DNA from: Tanytarsus gracilentus
Taxonomy: Eukaryota; Arthropoda; Insecta; Diptera; Chironomidae
DNA length: 64,000 bases
Direction: 5' to 3'
Assembly (NCBI GenBank): GCA_038502055.1
Contig: JAXRKN010000041.1
Coordinates: 4,445,501 to 4,509,500, forward strand
Shown here: positions 25,501 to 34,247 of the stretch, piece by piece
Layout of the letters: each line of letters begins with the position of its first letter
Numbering within the stretch: the stretch's first letter is position 1
Program-made: the position numbers and the translations under genes
The notes under the pieces: model-generated
What the model was told of the DNA's origin: nothing
Seen by the model: the letters and a program-made list of their open reading frames with translations, nothing else
The model's database searches: none

Positions 25501-27097
25501 TGTTTGTTCAACACTGCTGCTGGATCTTTCGGTAATTATTTTATAACTTGAATATTCGCAGCGGCATGTGTTTGATGTCCATGATCCTTCTCTACCTTCG
25601 CATCTGACTGCACCTTCACGTCTGCTATCGGAATTACAGTCGCTATCGATTGAAACAATGACAACAGTTCTTGAGCTTGATGTTGATGAAGATTTTCTAG
25701 TGATACGGCTTGTGGACTTGCGATATTCGGCACTGCTATCAACTTCACGTACTGATTCCTTCTTATATTCAGTAGATTTGCTGATTTCGGTTCTTTCAAT
25801 GCTTGTACTGCTTTCTGATTTTTCAATGACTGTTCTACGACTTGAATATTCGCAGCGGCATGTGTTTGATGTCCATGATCCTTCTCTACCTTCGCATCTG
25901 ACTGCACCTTCACGTCTGCTATCGGAATTACAATCGCTATCGATTGAAACAATTATAATAGATTTGGAATCTTTCTGATTTTCAGCTGATTCAGATTCTT
26001 CATAAGATTCACTTTCACTTTCAGACTCGTCAATTTTTGTGTCTGATGATTTTGCGACAGTTTTTTTATTTTTAAAAACTTCTTCATTGGACTCGCTGTA
26101 ACTTTCTTCGTAATCTTCTTCAGATTCGACATTTACCAGCGACGATGGTCTTCCAATTCCTGATTTTGACGTTACATCGGTTTTTGTGTTAACCGATGAT
26201 TTTACATTTGTACTTGACTATTAAAAATATTTTTTAAATTAAAATTTTAACTTTTAAAGTTTATAATTTTTCTCACTTCCTGCTCTTGCTGATCATATTC
26301 GTTGTAGTAATCGTAATAATCGTACTCGTACCTAGGATTATTTTTATATAATTTAAAATTCAACAATTTTATTTTATTTTATCAAATTTATTTAATTAAA
26401 ATTAAATTTATGCGAATATCTTAGTAAAGAAACGAAAAATATAATTATTAAATTTTGACACGTTATTTAATGTGAAAAAAATCCCAGGGATGAGAACTAG
26501 TAAAATTTAAGTGAACTGATGTACACTAACGTACACCCACGTACACTGACGTACACCCACGTACACACACGTACACTCACGTACACTGACGCGCATTTAC
26601 GTTCTTTAGAAATGCTAGTTCTCACCCCTAGAAAAAATCCACTTAAATTTTAGAGTTTTTAAATATTTTTTCTAATTTTCATGATTTTAATGTTTTAAAC
26701 TTAATTTTATGCACTTTTTTTATTTAACCATTTTAGTCAATTTTTTTTATCGAATATTAAATTAAATTAAAAAATTTTTGTAGCGAAAAAATTTAATTTT
26801 AATTGGAAAAAAATAAATTTTTAAAATCATCAAATTTTTCACTAATTTCTTAATTATCGTCACTCATTTTTTACACTTTCGTATGATTTTAAATCATTTT
26901 TATCGACAAAATTTAAATAAATTAAGTAAAATCTCAACTCACCCTTCACCATAGTAGTCTTCATATTCTTCATACTCCTCGTCATACTCGTCAGCATATT
27001 CGAGTGATTCGGATGATGAGCTTACACCTCTCGGTGCAGCATTCGCCATCGTCACCACAAGAAAAAGCAGAAAACTCAATTTAATTTTCAACCCCAT
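10567..27097 (-). CDS. Balbiani-ring-type giant secretory silk protein
   Basis: Four exons on the minus strand: 27097-26943, 26331-26277, 26217-10977 and 10910-10567 (TAA). Phases match at every join and the sum is 15795 nt, or 5264 residues. Exon 1 encodes a signal peptide (MGLKIKLSFLLFLVVTMANA) and an acidic Tyr/Glu tract. Exon 2 is 55 nt. Exon 3 opens with a Ser/Glu-rich segment, then 49 units of 98 residues, each with C-x11-C-x11-C-x-C, then two diverged Cys units with Met after the first Cys (CDSAMREE, CDDAMKRK). Exon 4 encodes a Cys-rich then acidic C-terminal domain ending GEQDQ. Small 5' exons, a giant repeat exon, a last small exon and the four-Cys unit match Chironomus Balbiani ring sp-I silk components made in larval salivary glands. 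The core frame lacks Met, so ATG-based ORF calls miss it. Confidence 0.93.
10977..11600 (-). other. Diverged C-terminal silk units with TTC(I/D)ESSES motifs
   Basis: The 3' end of the large silk exon leaves the 98-residue repeat and encodes two diverged Cys units, C-x11-C-x8-CRC (starting CDSAMREELKRKC) and C-x11-C-x11-CKC (starting CDDAMKRKRAAKC). Interspersed are seven copies of a short motif close to TTCIESSES, four of them in quick succession at 11140-10985. The Met after the first Cys, as in classical Balbiani-ring constant regions, is kept here but lost in the core array. Confidence 0.85.
16001..16135 (-). repeat. Variant silk repeat half-unit, copy A
   Basis: In the coding frame the linker between EYSS and the next EYR is replaced by a diverged 37-residue version (YKIITERSSSSVEQTT..., then KESTRSGVSSSSF), the same length as the standard linker. 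The coding frame stays open, while this variant puts stops in the shadow frames on both strands. Confidence 0.85.
24250..24312 (-). repeat. Hybrid silk repeat unit, 6 bp longer
   Basis: This unit has the variant second half of the linker (SEYRKESTRSGVSSSSFEY) joined to a standard first half. Because the variant's first part is two codons shorter and its second part two codons longer than standard, the hybrid gains 6 bp. It is the product expected of a crossover or conversion tract ending inside the linker. Confidence 0.85.
25415..25549 (-). repeat. Variant silk repeat half-unit, copy B
   Basis: Same diverged 37-residue linker as the variant at 16001-16135, lying 9414 bp away (32 units plus the 6 bp of the hybrid unit between them). 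Flanking marker bases also agree for about 300-400 bp on each side, so a block larger than the variant was copied. Confidence 0.85.
26218..26276 (-). other. Silk gene intron 2
   Basis: A 59-bp AT-rich intron with donor GTGAGAA and an acceptor ending in TAG. It separates the 55-nt second exon from the giant repeat exon in phase 0. Confidence 0.85.
26332..26942 (-). other. Silk gene intron 1
   Basis: A 611-bp AT-rich intron, phase 2, with donor GTGAGTTG and acceptor ATCCTAG. It hosts a palindromic foldback element (26483-26631). It lies just behind the signal-peptide exon. Confidence 0.85.
26483..26631. mobile_element. Small foldback (MITE-like) element, copy A
   Basis: Inverted ends CCCAGGGATGAGAACTAG (left) and, read on the other strand, CTAGGGGTGAGAACTAG (right) enclose about eight copies of a 10-bp tandem unit near ACGTACACTG. 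Both ends abut AAAAAAT, a possible target duplication or preference. A second member with matching ends and the same kind of internal 10-bp unit is at 61744-61905. Confidence 0.75.
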
Positions 27098-27160
27098 CAC
27101 TTCACTTTTTCTTTAAAAGTTCACTTTGAGTTTAAAAGTTATGAGGAAAAGTTAATTTCC

Positions 27161-27200
27161 TAAACTGATCTCTCCTATCGAATACGGCTGCTTTTATACC
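27161..27200 (-). promoter_or_regulatory. Silk gene core promoter (TATA + Inr)
   Basis: TATAAAAG reads on the minus strand at 27198-27191. A TCAGTT initiator lies at 27168-27163, so its A is 31 bp downstream of the first T of the TATA box, the expected spacing. The start codon follows about 70 nt later. A strong TATA promoter suits a tissue-specific, very highly expressed gene. Confidence 0.8.
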
Positions 27201-27229
27201 CTGAAATTGTCACCTTTGCGCCAGATGTG

Positions 27230-27269
27230 TGACGTCATTACTTTTAAGATCCGCATTAAGTTATCGATA
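27230..27269. promoter_or_regulatory. CRE-like and DRE-like palindromes upstream of the silk gene
   Basis: TGACGTCA (27230-27237) is a perfect CRE/ATF palindrome and TATCGATA (27262-27269) matches the insect DRE element. They lie about 65 and 98 bp upstream of the predicted transcription start. Function is inferred from motif identity and position only. Confidence 0.5.
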
Positions 27270-29388
27270 AGGTTAAATTTATCACTTCAAGATGAATTTT
27301 ATCTTCTTTTCGTGCGGATCTGAAATGAAATTTCAGGCAATCGATGAAGTCTGGAGCAAGCACCGTCTAGATGTTCATCAAGGGTTGAAAGCGATACCAC
27401 GCAAGAACAAATAATTTTTTCGAAAAGAGGTGAGAAAAATTATTAAGTGATTGAAATTATTTTTTATAAAAGCGTTAAAAATTTGAAATTATTTTTTTTA
27501 AACAATTATTAGCATTTTTATATGATTTTAATTAAAAATCTTATGTATTTCACATTTTTATAGTGTATATTTTAAAAATAATATTTTTAATCAGTCAAAT
27601 CTTTAATATTAAGTCTAAGAGTTAACAAACTCATTTAAAATCTTCGTTATCACTTTGAAAATATCAAATTTTAGAGTAAATTGATTGTGAATTTTCTTAA
27701 TTGCTTTTCAGATGATTAACTGGTGATCAAGTCCTTTTTCAGAAATAATTGAAATTTTCACACGTTTTGCGAAACAAAATTTAATTGGTTTATAATTTGA
27801 TGATTATTAAATTAATTTTTTTTATCATTTTTAATTTGGTAAATTTTGTTTCTTAAAAAAATATTTTTAATTTGTTAACGAAAAAAAAGCAGTAAAAAAT
27901 TATTTGACTTTTCATTAATTATTTGCATGTCGTTTAACAGACTGAAAAAATCAGCAACAGACTCACACAGAAATATCTCTAATTTTTTCTCTTTAACTCG
28001 AGAACTTGAATAATAATTTATTGATATAAAATATTTAATTTTTTTCATTTAAACATCTAAAATTAAAATATAAATTTGTTTAAATTTATTTTATTTAATT
28101 TACAATTTTCGCTACACAAAACATGGATTTCGAAATAATCTAAAACAAAAACATAAGTGATTGATTTAAAACGTTAATGGAAGGTAAGATTTTTTTAAAA
28201 AAAATAAGAATAAAATTAAACTCATTTCTTCGTTATGCTTGAAGATGAATTCAAATATGCCAAATAATATTTAAATAATAATTAAAGAAATTAGAATTTT
28301 TACATCATAAAAAAATAAATTTTTTTAATCCAAAAAATTTTAGTTCAAAATTTTCTTATTCAAATTGCTTTAAAAATGCATCAAAATTTTCTGTCACAGA
28401 CGTTGCAGCGATGATTTTCTTTATTTAATTGAGAAAAGATTATTTTGAATTGGGTAATGAAGAAAGTTCATTGTTACGTTGATAAAAATTAGAATCAAAT
28501 TAATTAAATTTAATACAAAATTTTTATAAAAAAAACCATGAATTTTTTAAAAATCTTGAAATTAAAATGAAATTTTTGGTAACTTAAATTTTTTTTAAAG
28601 TTTAATTAAATTCTTAATCATAATCATTTCAGTCTACGTGACATTTTTCAAGTCCTTGTTATTAACCTCTCTCGATCATTCGATGTAAGAATTAAGTCTG
28701 TTCTGACGTTGAAGCGTTTGAATCAACATTAATCAACACGAGAACCTATTTTCAGCCTCTTTTGGTTTTTCCAATGCGCTCATCGACGAATGACAATAAC
28801 AAATAATTATTAATCACTTTGAAAACACCTTTCGGGTTTTTATCCGAGCGAAGATATCTAGACTATCACGTAGTTGATTAAAATGATGAACCTTAACTAA
28901 AAATAAAAAAAAATTCTACAACTTTAATCATTTTTGCATTCAAATTAAACTTTTTAGATTTTTCTTTATAAATTTATAAGTTTACCTAATCGAAGTAAAA
29001 TCGAATTGAAATGACATAAATAGTTTAAAATATGCATCATCGAAGTTGTTTTCAATTTCATCAGAACAGACTTTCTTTTCGTCATCATCCAAGCCTAGCA
29101 ATTAAGTCGATAGCAGTTAATTCTTTTGTGCTCGCAAAAAAAACCCAAAAGGTGTTTTTGAAATTATAAACATTGAGTAATTTGTTATTGAATTTTGAGG
29201 GAACAAAAAAGTCTTAAAATAGTGCCTCGTGTTTTAATGTTGATCAGAAAAGAAATTCTTTAATCGAATGATCACAAAATATCAAAATATTTTTTAAGTA
29301 ATTTAGAAGTCAAATTTTAATCCACTCAATTATTTTCTTTCAGTGCTGTTTAATTTTTCAATTATTTTAAGCAAATAATTTTTTTTAA
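27270..29388. other. AT-rich intergenic region upstream of the silk gene
   Basis: About 2.1 kb of A/T-rich sequence with no supported coding exon on either strand and no RNA gene that I recognise. Distal control elements of the silk gene could lie here, but nothing beyond the proximal motifs stands out. Confidence 0.5.
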
Positions 29389-29410
29389 AAAAAGTCTATT
29401 AAAAATTTTT
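29389..29410. repeat. Left 22-bp target-site duplication of retroelement copy 1
   Basis: Core reads AAAGTCTATTAAAAA; identical to 30456-30477 immediately after the pentamer tail. Confidence 0.8.
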
Positions 29411-30455
29411 GGAAGAGCGAGAAATCACAGATCACAGAACATTATTTTATTCGTCTTATCTAAAAGTTTTCCCCCTGTTTTCAACAAGAGTGATTGTGTC
29501 TCCCTAAATTTTATCATTTAAATCAGTTTTAGTGTGTTTTCAATCTTCAATTTCTTTTAAATATGTTTATAAGTGTTTATTCTTCAACAAATTCATCGAG
29601 TCACATCGTTAAATCACGTAAGGAAGTGAGAATGAGGAAAAATAATTTCGAGGGAAAAATTTCTGAGAAAAATTTCACTCTCAATTCGTTGCTTTTTCTC
29701 GCTCATTCTCACTTCGGAGAGTAACTCTCTCCAAATATTTTCTTCATAATATGAAGAAGTTTGTTTTATTTTATTTTTATTATTTTATTTTAAATAATTT
29801 ATTTTTTTTTAAAATCATTGTTTTCAAATTTACGCTTTATGTTAAATGTTTGTCTGTTCTGTGCCGTGAGTGGTCCAGCCTATAACGGTTAGTTAAGGCT
29901 GAGGACGGTAGTAGTGACGGAAACTTTATTCAATGCCGTCGACCACTTTTATTTATTATTGTATTTCGGGGGACAGCGGGACTTTAGGCAATCACGGCTT
30001 TTCTCTAAGTGATTTGAAATATATTGTTGATTTGGTTTTGATTAGTTGGAAACTGTATTATCTGTTCAGTAAACAAGACTGTTCTCAACCGTAGTTTCTA
30101 TAGAAACTACAAACAAAAATCATTCGAAAACAAAAACTTACAAATTACAAAAAACAAAAACACTAACATTGCCGTAAAGGTATTTTAAAATGCCCTATTA
30201 ACCAACGCTGATGGTAGAGGGTGGTTGGCCCGACATCAGTTCTCACTAACGATTATCTAATTGTATTTATTCCGAGAAGGGGTTTGTTCGTAACCTGTGG
30301 CTTGTATCGACTGTAGATACTTGCCTAAGTAGCCCGCTAGACCCTGCTTTTCCGAGGAATCGGGGGTCAATCATGTGTGGTTGCGTTGGACGTCTCTCCT
30401 ACTTCGGTAGTGGCCACCTAATCGTCATCTAATCTAATCTAATCTAATCTAATCT
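29411..30455 (+). mobile_element. Non-LTR-type retroelement (SINE or LINE remnant), copy 1
   Basis: The segment ends in about five TCTAA pentamers (30428-30455) and is bounded by an identical 22-bp direct repeat (29389-29410 and 30456-30477), the signature of target-primed reverse transcription. It carries no long ORF. Its middle (about 29850-29950, GGCTGAGGACGGTAGTAGTG... to ATGCCGTCGA) resembles, in the opposite orientation, a part of the element at 47859-49279. It is relatively GC-rich for this window. It also contains a hairpin at 29627-29722. Confidence 0.8.
29627..29722. repeat. Imperfect hairpin inside retroelement copy 1
   Basis: GAAGTGAGAATGAG on the left pairs with CTCATTCTCACTTC on the right, with further A/T-rich pairing inward. 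It could be a structured part of the element's RNA. Confidence 0.5.
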
Positions 30456-30477
30456 AAAAAGTCTATTAAAAATTTTT
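30456..30477. repeat. Right 22-bp target-site duplication of retroelement copy 1
   Basis: Identical to 29389-29410. The first bases may overlap the end of the tail. Confidence 0.8.
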
Positions 30478-31111
30478 TTACACCTGTTCTAAAACAAAAG
30501 AGTTCAACAAACATCGCCTGGAATGTAAGATCGATAACCTTACAATTGACATGTGTTTGTAAAAAGTCTATCAATAGGTTTAATTACTAATTTCTACCAC
30601 ATTTAGATGTGTTTTGATCAAGATTTAAAAATGTGATTTGTGTTTTAGGAACAAACTAAATAAACTAATTAAAAAATGATCATTTCATGTGAATTAGAAT
30701 TAATTAATTTGTTGTGTTTTTAGTTCGAGGTTGATGTGATTTTATAAAAACAATTTTTTCATATTTTTAGACCAAACTCAAAAAAGCCAATTTCAAATTT
30801 TGGTTTAAAAATATTTTTCGAAAATCTAAAATGACTTTTTTATTTTTCATAGAAATTTTAGTTTTATTTTCGTAAAATTTGTTATTTTTTGTTCACTATT
30901 AAATTAATTAAAAATTGATTTTGAATTTAAATTAAAAAATAACTTTGAATTAAAATTAAAAATTGATTTTGAATTTAAATTAAAAAATAACTTTGAATTT
31001 AAATTAAAAAATAATTTTGAATTAAAATTAAAAATTGATTTTGAATTTAAGTTTAAAATTTCAATAAAATCAATTTTTAAATTATAAAATTAAAATTTTT
31101 TTCATTAATTT
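30478..31111. other. AT-rich spacer with short tandem repeats
   Basis: No gene is visible. From about 30905 to 31060 a unit of roughly 25-27 bp, TTGAATTTAAATTAAAAAAT with variants, recurs about six times. It sits just beyond the 3' end of the MPC2 gene. Confidence 0.6.
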
Positions 31112-31694
31112 CTACTGCAACATTTTTAATCCATTTTTGTGTCTGTAATTTAACGCTCTAAAAACCTGAAAAAATTGAGTCGTCGCGACAAAAACACTGA
31201 CCGAGAAGAGGGTCCAATTTTTGGGTCTGATAACCATCGCAAATCGTGCTCCAAGGACACTCGTTAATCCAATTGTGAAACATTGTTCAGGTGAAAGCAA
31301 CTCAGCAGGTCGAAAGAGATCTTTAAAGCCAGCAAGGACAATGATCCATTTACTGAATGGAGCCCACTAAAAAAAATATTTAATTATTTCAAAAATCAAC
31401 AAAATTTCCCCAAGTTTTTTTTGGGAGCTTAATTTGAATTTAAAAATTACGTTACAAATTTGCTTAATCTAAATTTTATAACGTATTATTTAAATTCAAA
31501 AAATTTAGTAAGCGAAAAACCAAAATTTATAGAAAAAATTATTTTAAACTCTTTAATAAATTAATTCTCACAAAGAAAATCGTTTTCAATCCCGCTTCAT
31601 GTTCCCATAAAGGTCTCAATGTATTTGGTACCCTTTTATCGACAGTTTTAACTAAAAAATTGTAAAGATGTGACGGAAATTTTGTAATAATCAT
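31112..31694 (-). CDS. MPC2: Mitochondrial pyruvate carrier subunit 2
   Basis: Two exons, 31694-31572 and 31366-31112 (TAA), joined in phase 0 (donor GTGAGAAT, acceptor TTTTTTAG), encode 125 residues, the usual MPC2 size. Exon 1 starts MIITKFPSHLYNFLVKTVDK and continues RVPNTLRPLWEHEAGLKTIFF, the typical MPC2 N-terminus. Exon 2 begins WAPFSKWIIVLAGFKDLFRP and has AELLSPEQ and VIRPKNWTLFSV, classic MPC2 motifs, with the expected two to three short membrane helices. MPC2 forms a heterodimer with MPC1 in the mitochondrial inner membrane and imports pyruvate. Diptera often carry several MPC2 paralogues, so this could be one of them. Confidence 0.92.
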
Positions 31695-31916
31695 TAAAGA
31701 CTCTGATTTATTTTTCCTTTTCTAGTCGGTATCAAAAACAACACTGAGTTGTATGTTAAATAAAATTATTATCAAGTGTCTAATAAAAATTATCATCGTT
31801 ATCTTTTTTTCATATGATTATTAAGCTTTTCTTTAAGTATCTTCAAAAGTTGCAATTTAAAAAAGAAATTTTCGTTAATTTTAATTAATTATTATTTTAC
31901 ATCTTATTAATAAAAA

Positions 31917-33625
31917 TTATGAATTCATTGCAAATTCAATCTCAGCTTTTCTCTCGTCAATTTCATGTTGAAGTCGCCACTTTCCTTTCTTCAGTTTATT
32001 TTTATTTCTCACTCTCGCTCGCGCATTCTTTCGAAGGTGAACTTCTCGCTTATGAGTTTGTAGATACACCTCGTACTTAAATGCTGCGGTACATCCTTCG
32101 AAATCGCACGCGAATGGTTTCGCGTCATTGCCAGCGTCTGTGTGTATTCGCTGAACATGATTCTGCAATCCTCGTCCAGTCACAAAACATTCGCTGCAAA
32201 CTTCACACTTATACTTTTCGGGATTTATGTGACGATATTTGTGACGTCGAAGAACTGCATTGTGACTGAAGGAGACTCCACAATAGGAGCAAATGTAGGG
32301 TTTAAGTCCCGTGTGAAGATTTTTGTGATCTCTCAGCATTGATCGCGTTGTGAAGCCTTTACCGCATCCATTGACATCGCATTTAAATTCGAATTTCTCG
32401 CTATCGTCGGAATGAAATCGTTTGATGTGTCGGGCGAGATTATCATTTGAAATGCAAACGGAGCAATATTGACAGAGAACTTTTATGCGATTTTTGGGCT
32501 TTTTACGATAGACTGAATGGTGCTTTTTCTCCATCTTAAAATGTGTCACTCTTAAGTGACGATAGACGAGGATTTTCGAGGCGTATTTTGAGTCACAATG
32601 ATCGCACGAGAAGATGGGCGCGGGAATCGAAGAAGCTAAAATGAGAATTAAATTAATTAAATTTAATTTTAAAATTTTTATTTCCCACCAACTCGATGAA
32701 GTTCATCAAAATCCTCTGAATGTTCGTCGTGCAATCGCAAATGTGCATTGAGATTTTTGATGGTTTTGCAGTGTCCATTTGAGCATTTTTTGCACTTGAA
32801 CTTGTTCGATTGATTGTGAAATTTGTCGTGGTGCTTTTCGAGCCACTTTGTGGTTGATAAAGATTTCGGACAGAAGTTACATGGAACAAGCGGTGCGATT
32901 GGTTTTAATTTCGGTCGTTTAATATCGGCTGATGATTGTTCAGGTTTGATTGATGCATTTGAGGGTTTTTGAGGTCCAGTTGCAGCGTTCGAGGAACTTC
33001 TGGTTTTTCTCGTTGATTTTTCACTCACCAATGGAAGTTCTTTAAAGAATTCTTCAACTAAATCAGACTCTGATTCGGTATCACTCTCGTCATAATTAAA
33101 ATCGTCCTGATTCACATAGCTTTCATCATCCAACTCTTCTTCATTCTTTACATCTTCTTGTTTCACTTGAATGTTAATCACAGGCTCAATTACGATTGTC
33201 TGTGGAAGTGAAGTGATGTCATTTTCGTTTAAATTAAGAGCTTTTGGCATTAATTTTGCTATGAGATGAGCTAACAGTTTAGTTTGCAGTGCGATTGACT
33301 CGGGACATTCACAAACAAAAGCGTCTGGATGTTGATCGAAATCTAAAAAATGTAAAATTTGATTAAAATTAAGATGTTGACTGTGGGATGATTAATTAAT
33401 GTTAATTAAACAGTCGGGATTTAATTAATTAACAGCAGTGTCTTAAAATCCCGCTAATTATCATTTAAAAATAAATTTTTCACTTCTAAAATGATTTTTG
33501 TGATGATGTTGAATGTAGTCCTTAAGAATGTCCTCTCCATCGCTGCAGAGACTACAGCACGATAATTGCTTAATAATTAATGGAAAATTTTCACAATTTG
33601 GCTCTTGTTTAATTAAAAATTCCAT
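31917..33625 (-). CDS. C2H2 zinc-finger protein A
   Basis: Three exons, 33625-33484, 33342-32689 and 32635-31917 (TAA), both joins phase 1, encode 504 residues. Exon 1 has an atypical CCSLC...H motif. Exon 2 contains an acidic linker (VKQEDVKNEEELDDE, a possible SUMO-type VKQE site) and two fingers (starting CNFCPKSL and CKKCSNGHC). Exon 3 holds six fingers (starting CDHCDSKY, CQYCSVCI, CDVNGCGKGF, CSYCGVSF, CEVCSECF, CDFEGCTAAF) and a basic C-terminal tail. Eight fingers in total suggest a DNA-binding nuclear transcription factor; its target is unknown. It is clearly paralogous to zinc-finger gene B at 56280-57895 (same atypical CC-x-LC N-terminus and matching fingers). No ZAD domain is recognisable. 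Confidence 0.88.
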
Positions 33626-34247
33626 TTTTTCATTCCTAACTTTTTAGCTTTTGAAGGGTCTTGAGACTTTTGTAAACAGAAGATGCGAAAAAATTTAAAA
33701 AGACGCGAAAATAAATCGAGTGGGATATTTTTTTTAAAAGCTTAACATTGGACCGTCTTAGAGGTGAATTTGAGGTCAAAAATGTTTATTTAAAATAATT
33801 TTTGTGAAAATAAATTTATTTTAATTATTTATTTAGTAATTTTTTTTTCTAGGGCAATACACGCGGTCGCGAGTAATTTAAATTTTTTTATCTCTTCTCA
33901 CTTTCATTCGAAAACAACTCAAAATGAATAATTGATGGAATTATGGACGAAAATTTCAATTTTTTACTATAAAATACAATTTTAAATTTTAAATTTTTAA
34001 AAATTTTTGATTTTTTTTGCCACAAAATTTAAATAATTTTGAAATAATTAGGAAAAATCACGGACTTAATTAATTTGAAAACTAATCTAAGAAAAATTAA
34101 AATTTTCCTCTAATAAAATCTTCACCACGATCGAACTGATTTTGTGGTGAGTTTCAAATTTGAATTTTCCCGCGCATTTTTAAACGCATTTGTTTACCTT
34201 TGAAAAAATATCAAAATTTAATTATCGCGAAAAATCGAGAAAAAACC
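33626..34247. other. Intergenic, 5' flank of F-box copy 1
   Basis: AT-rich. From about 33755 onward it is nearly identical to 39965-40450 upstream of F-box copy 3, including the stretch GCAATACACGCGGTCGCGAG. It is part of the duplicated unit and presumably carries the promoter. No other gene is seen. Confidence 0.6.

Larger units (their letters stand above)
11641..25951 (-). repeat. Tandem array of 49 x 294-bp silk core repeats
   Basis: The period is exactly 294 bp (98 codons). The motif ttcgcagcgg recurs from 11731 to 25849, a distance of 14118 = 48 x 294 + 6, giving 49 Cys blocks. The extra 6 bp come from one hybrid unit near 24250. In the coding frame each unit reads roughly: EYRKSTSRITRKSSS, a Val/Ile patch, DSDCNSDSRREGAVRC, EGREGSWTSNTCRC, EYSSRRTVIEKSES, then STSIERTEISKSTE and YKKESVREVDSSA. 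There is no Met. Units differ at only a few recurring positions (for example caatcgc/cagtcgc, atcgatt/atcaatt, acagt/actgt), mixed along the array, which indicates concerted evolution. Assembly may have mis-set the true copy number. Confidence 0.95.

Noticed and set aside
11641..25951. CRISPR-like or satellite array
   Set aside because: The 294-bp period has no spacers, the units code for a BR-type protein in one frame, and the flanking exons fit a eukaryotic secretory gene.
11574..25978. ORFs of 1490, 1508, 2392 and 3130 residues on both strands of the repeat array
   Set aside because: They are stop-free shadow frames of a 294-bp repeat. They have no signal peptide, splice or domain support, break at changes silent in the silk frame, and do not connect to the flanking exons.
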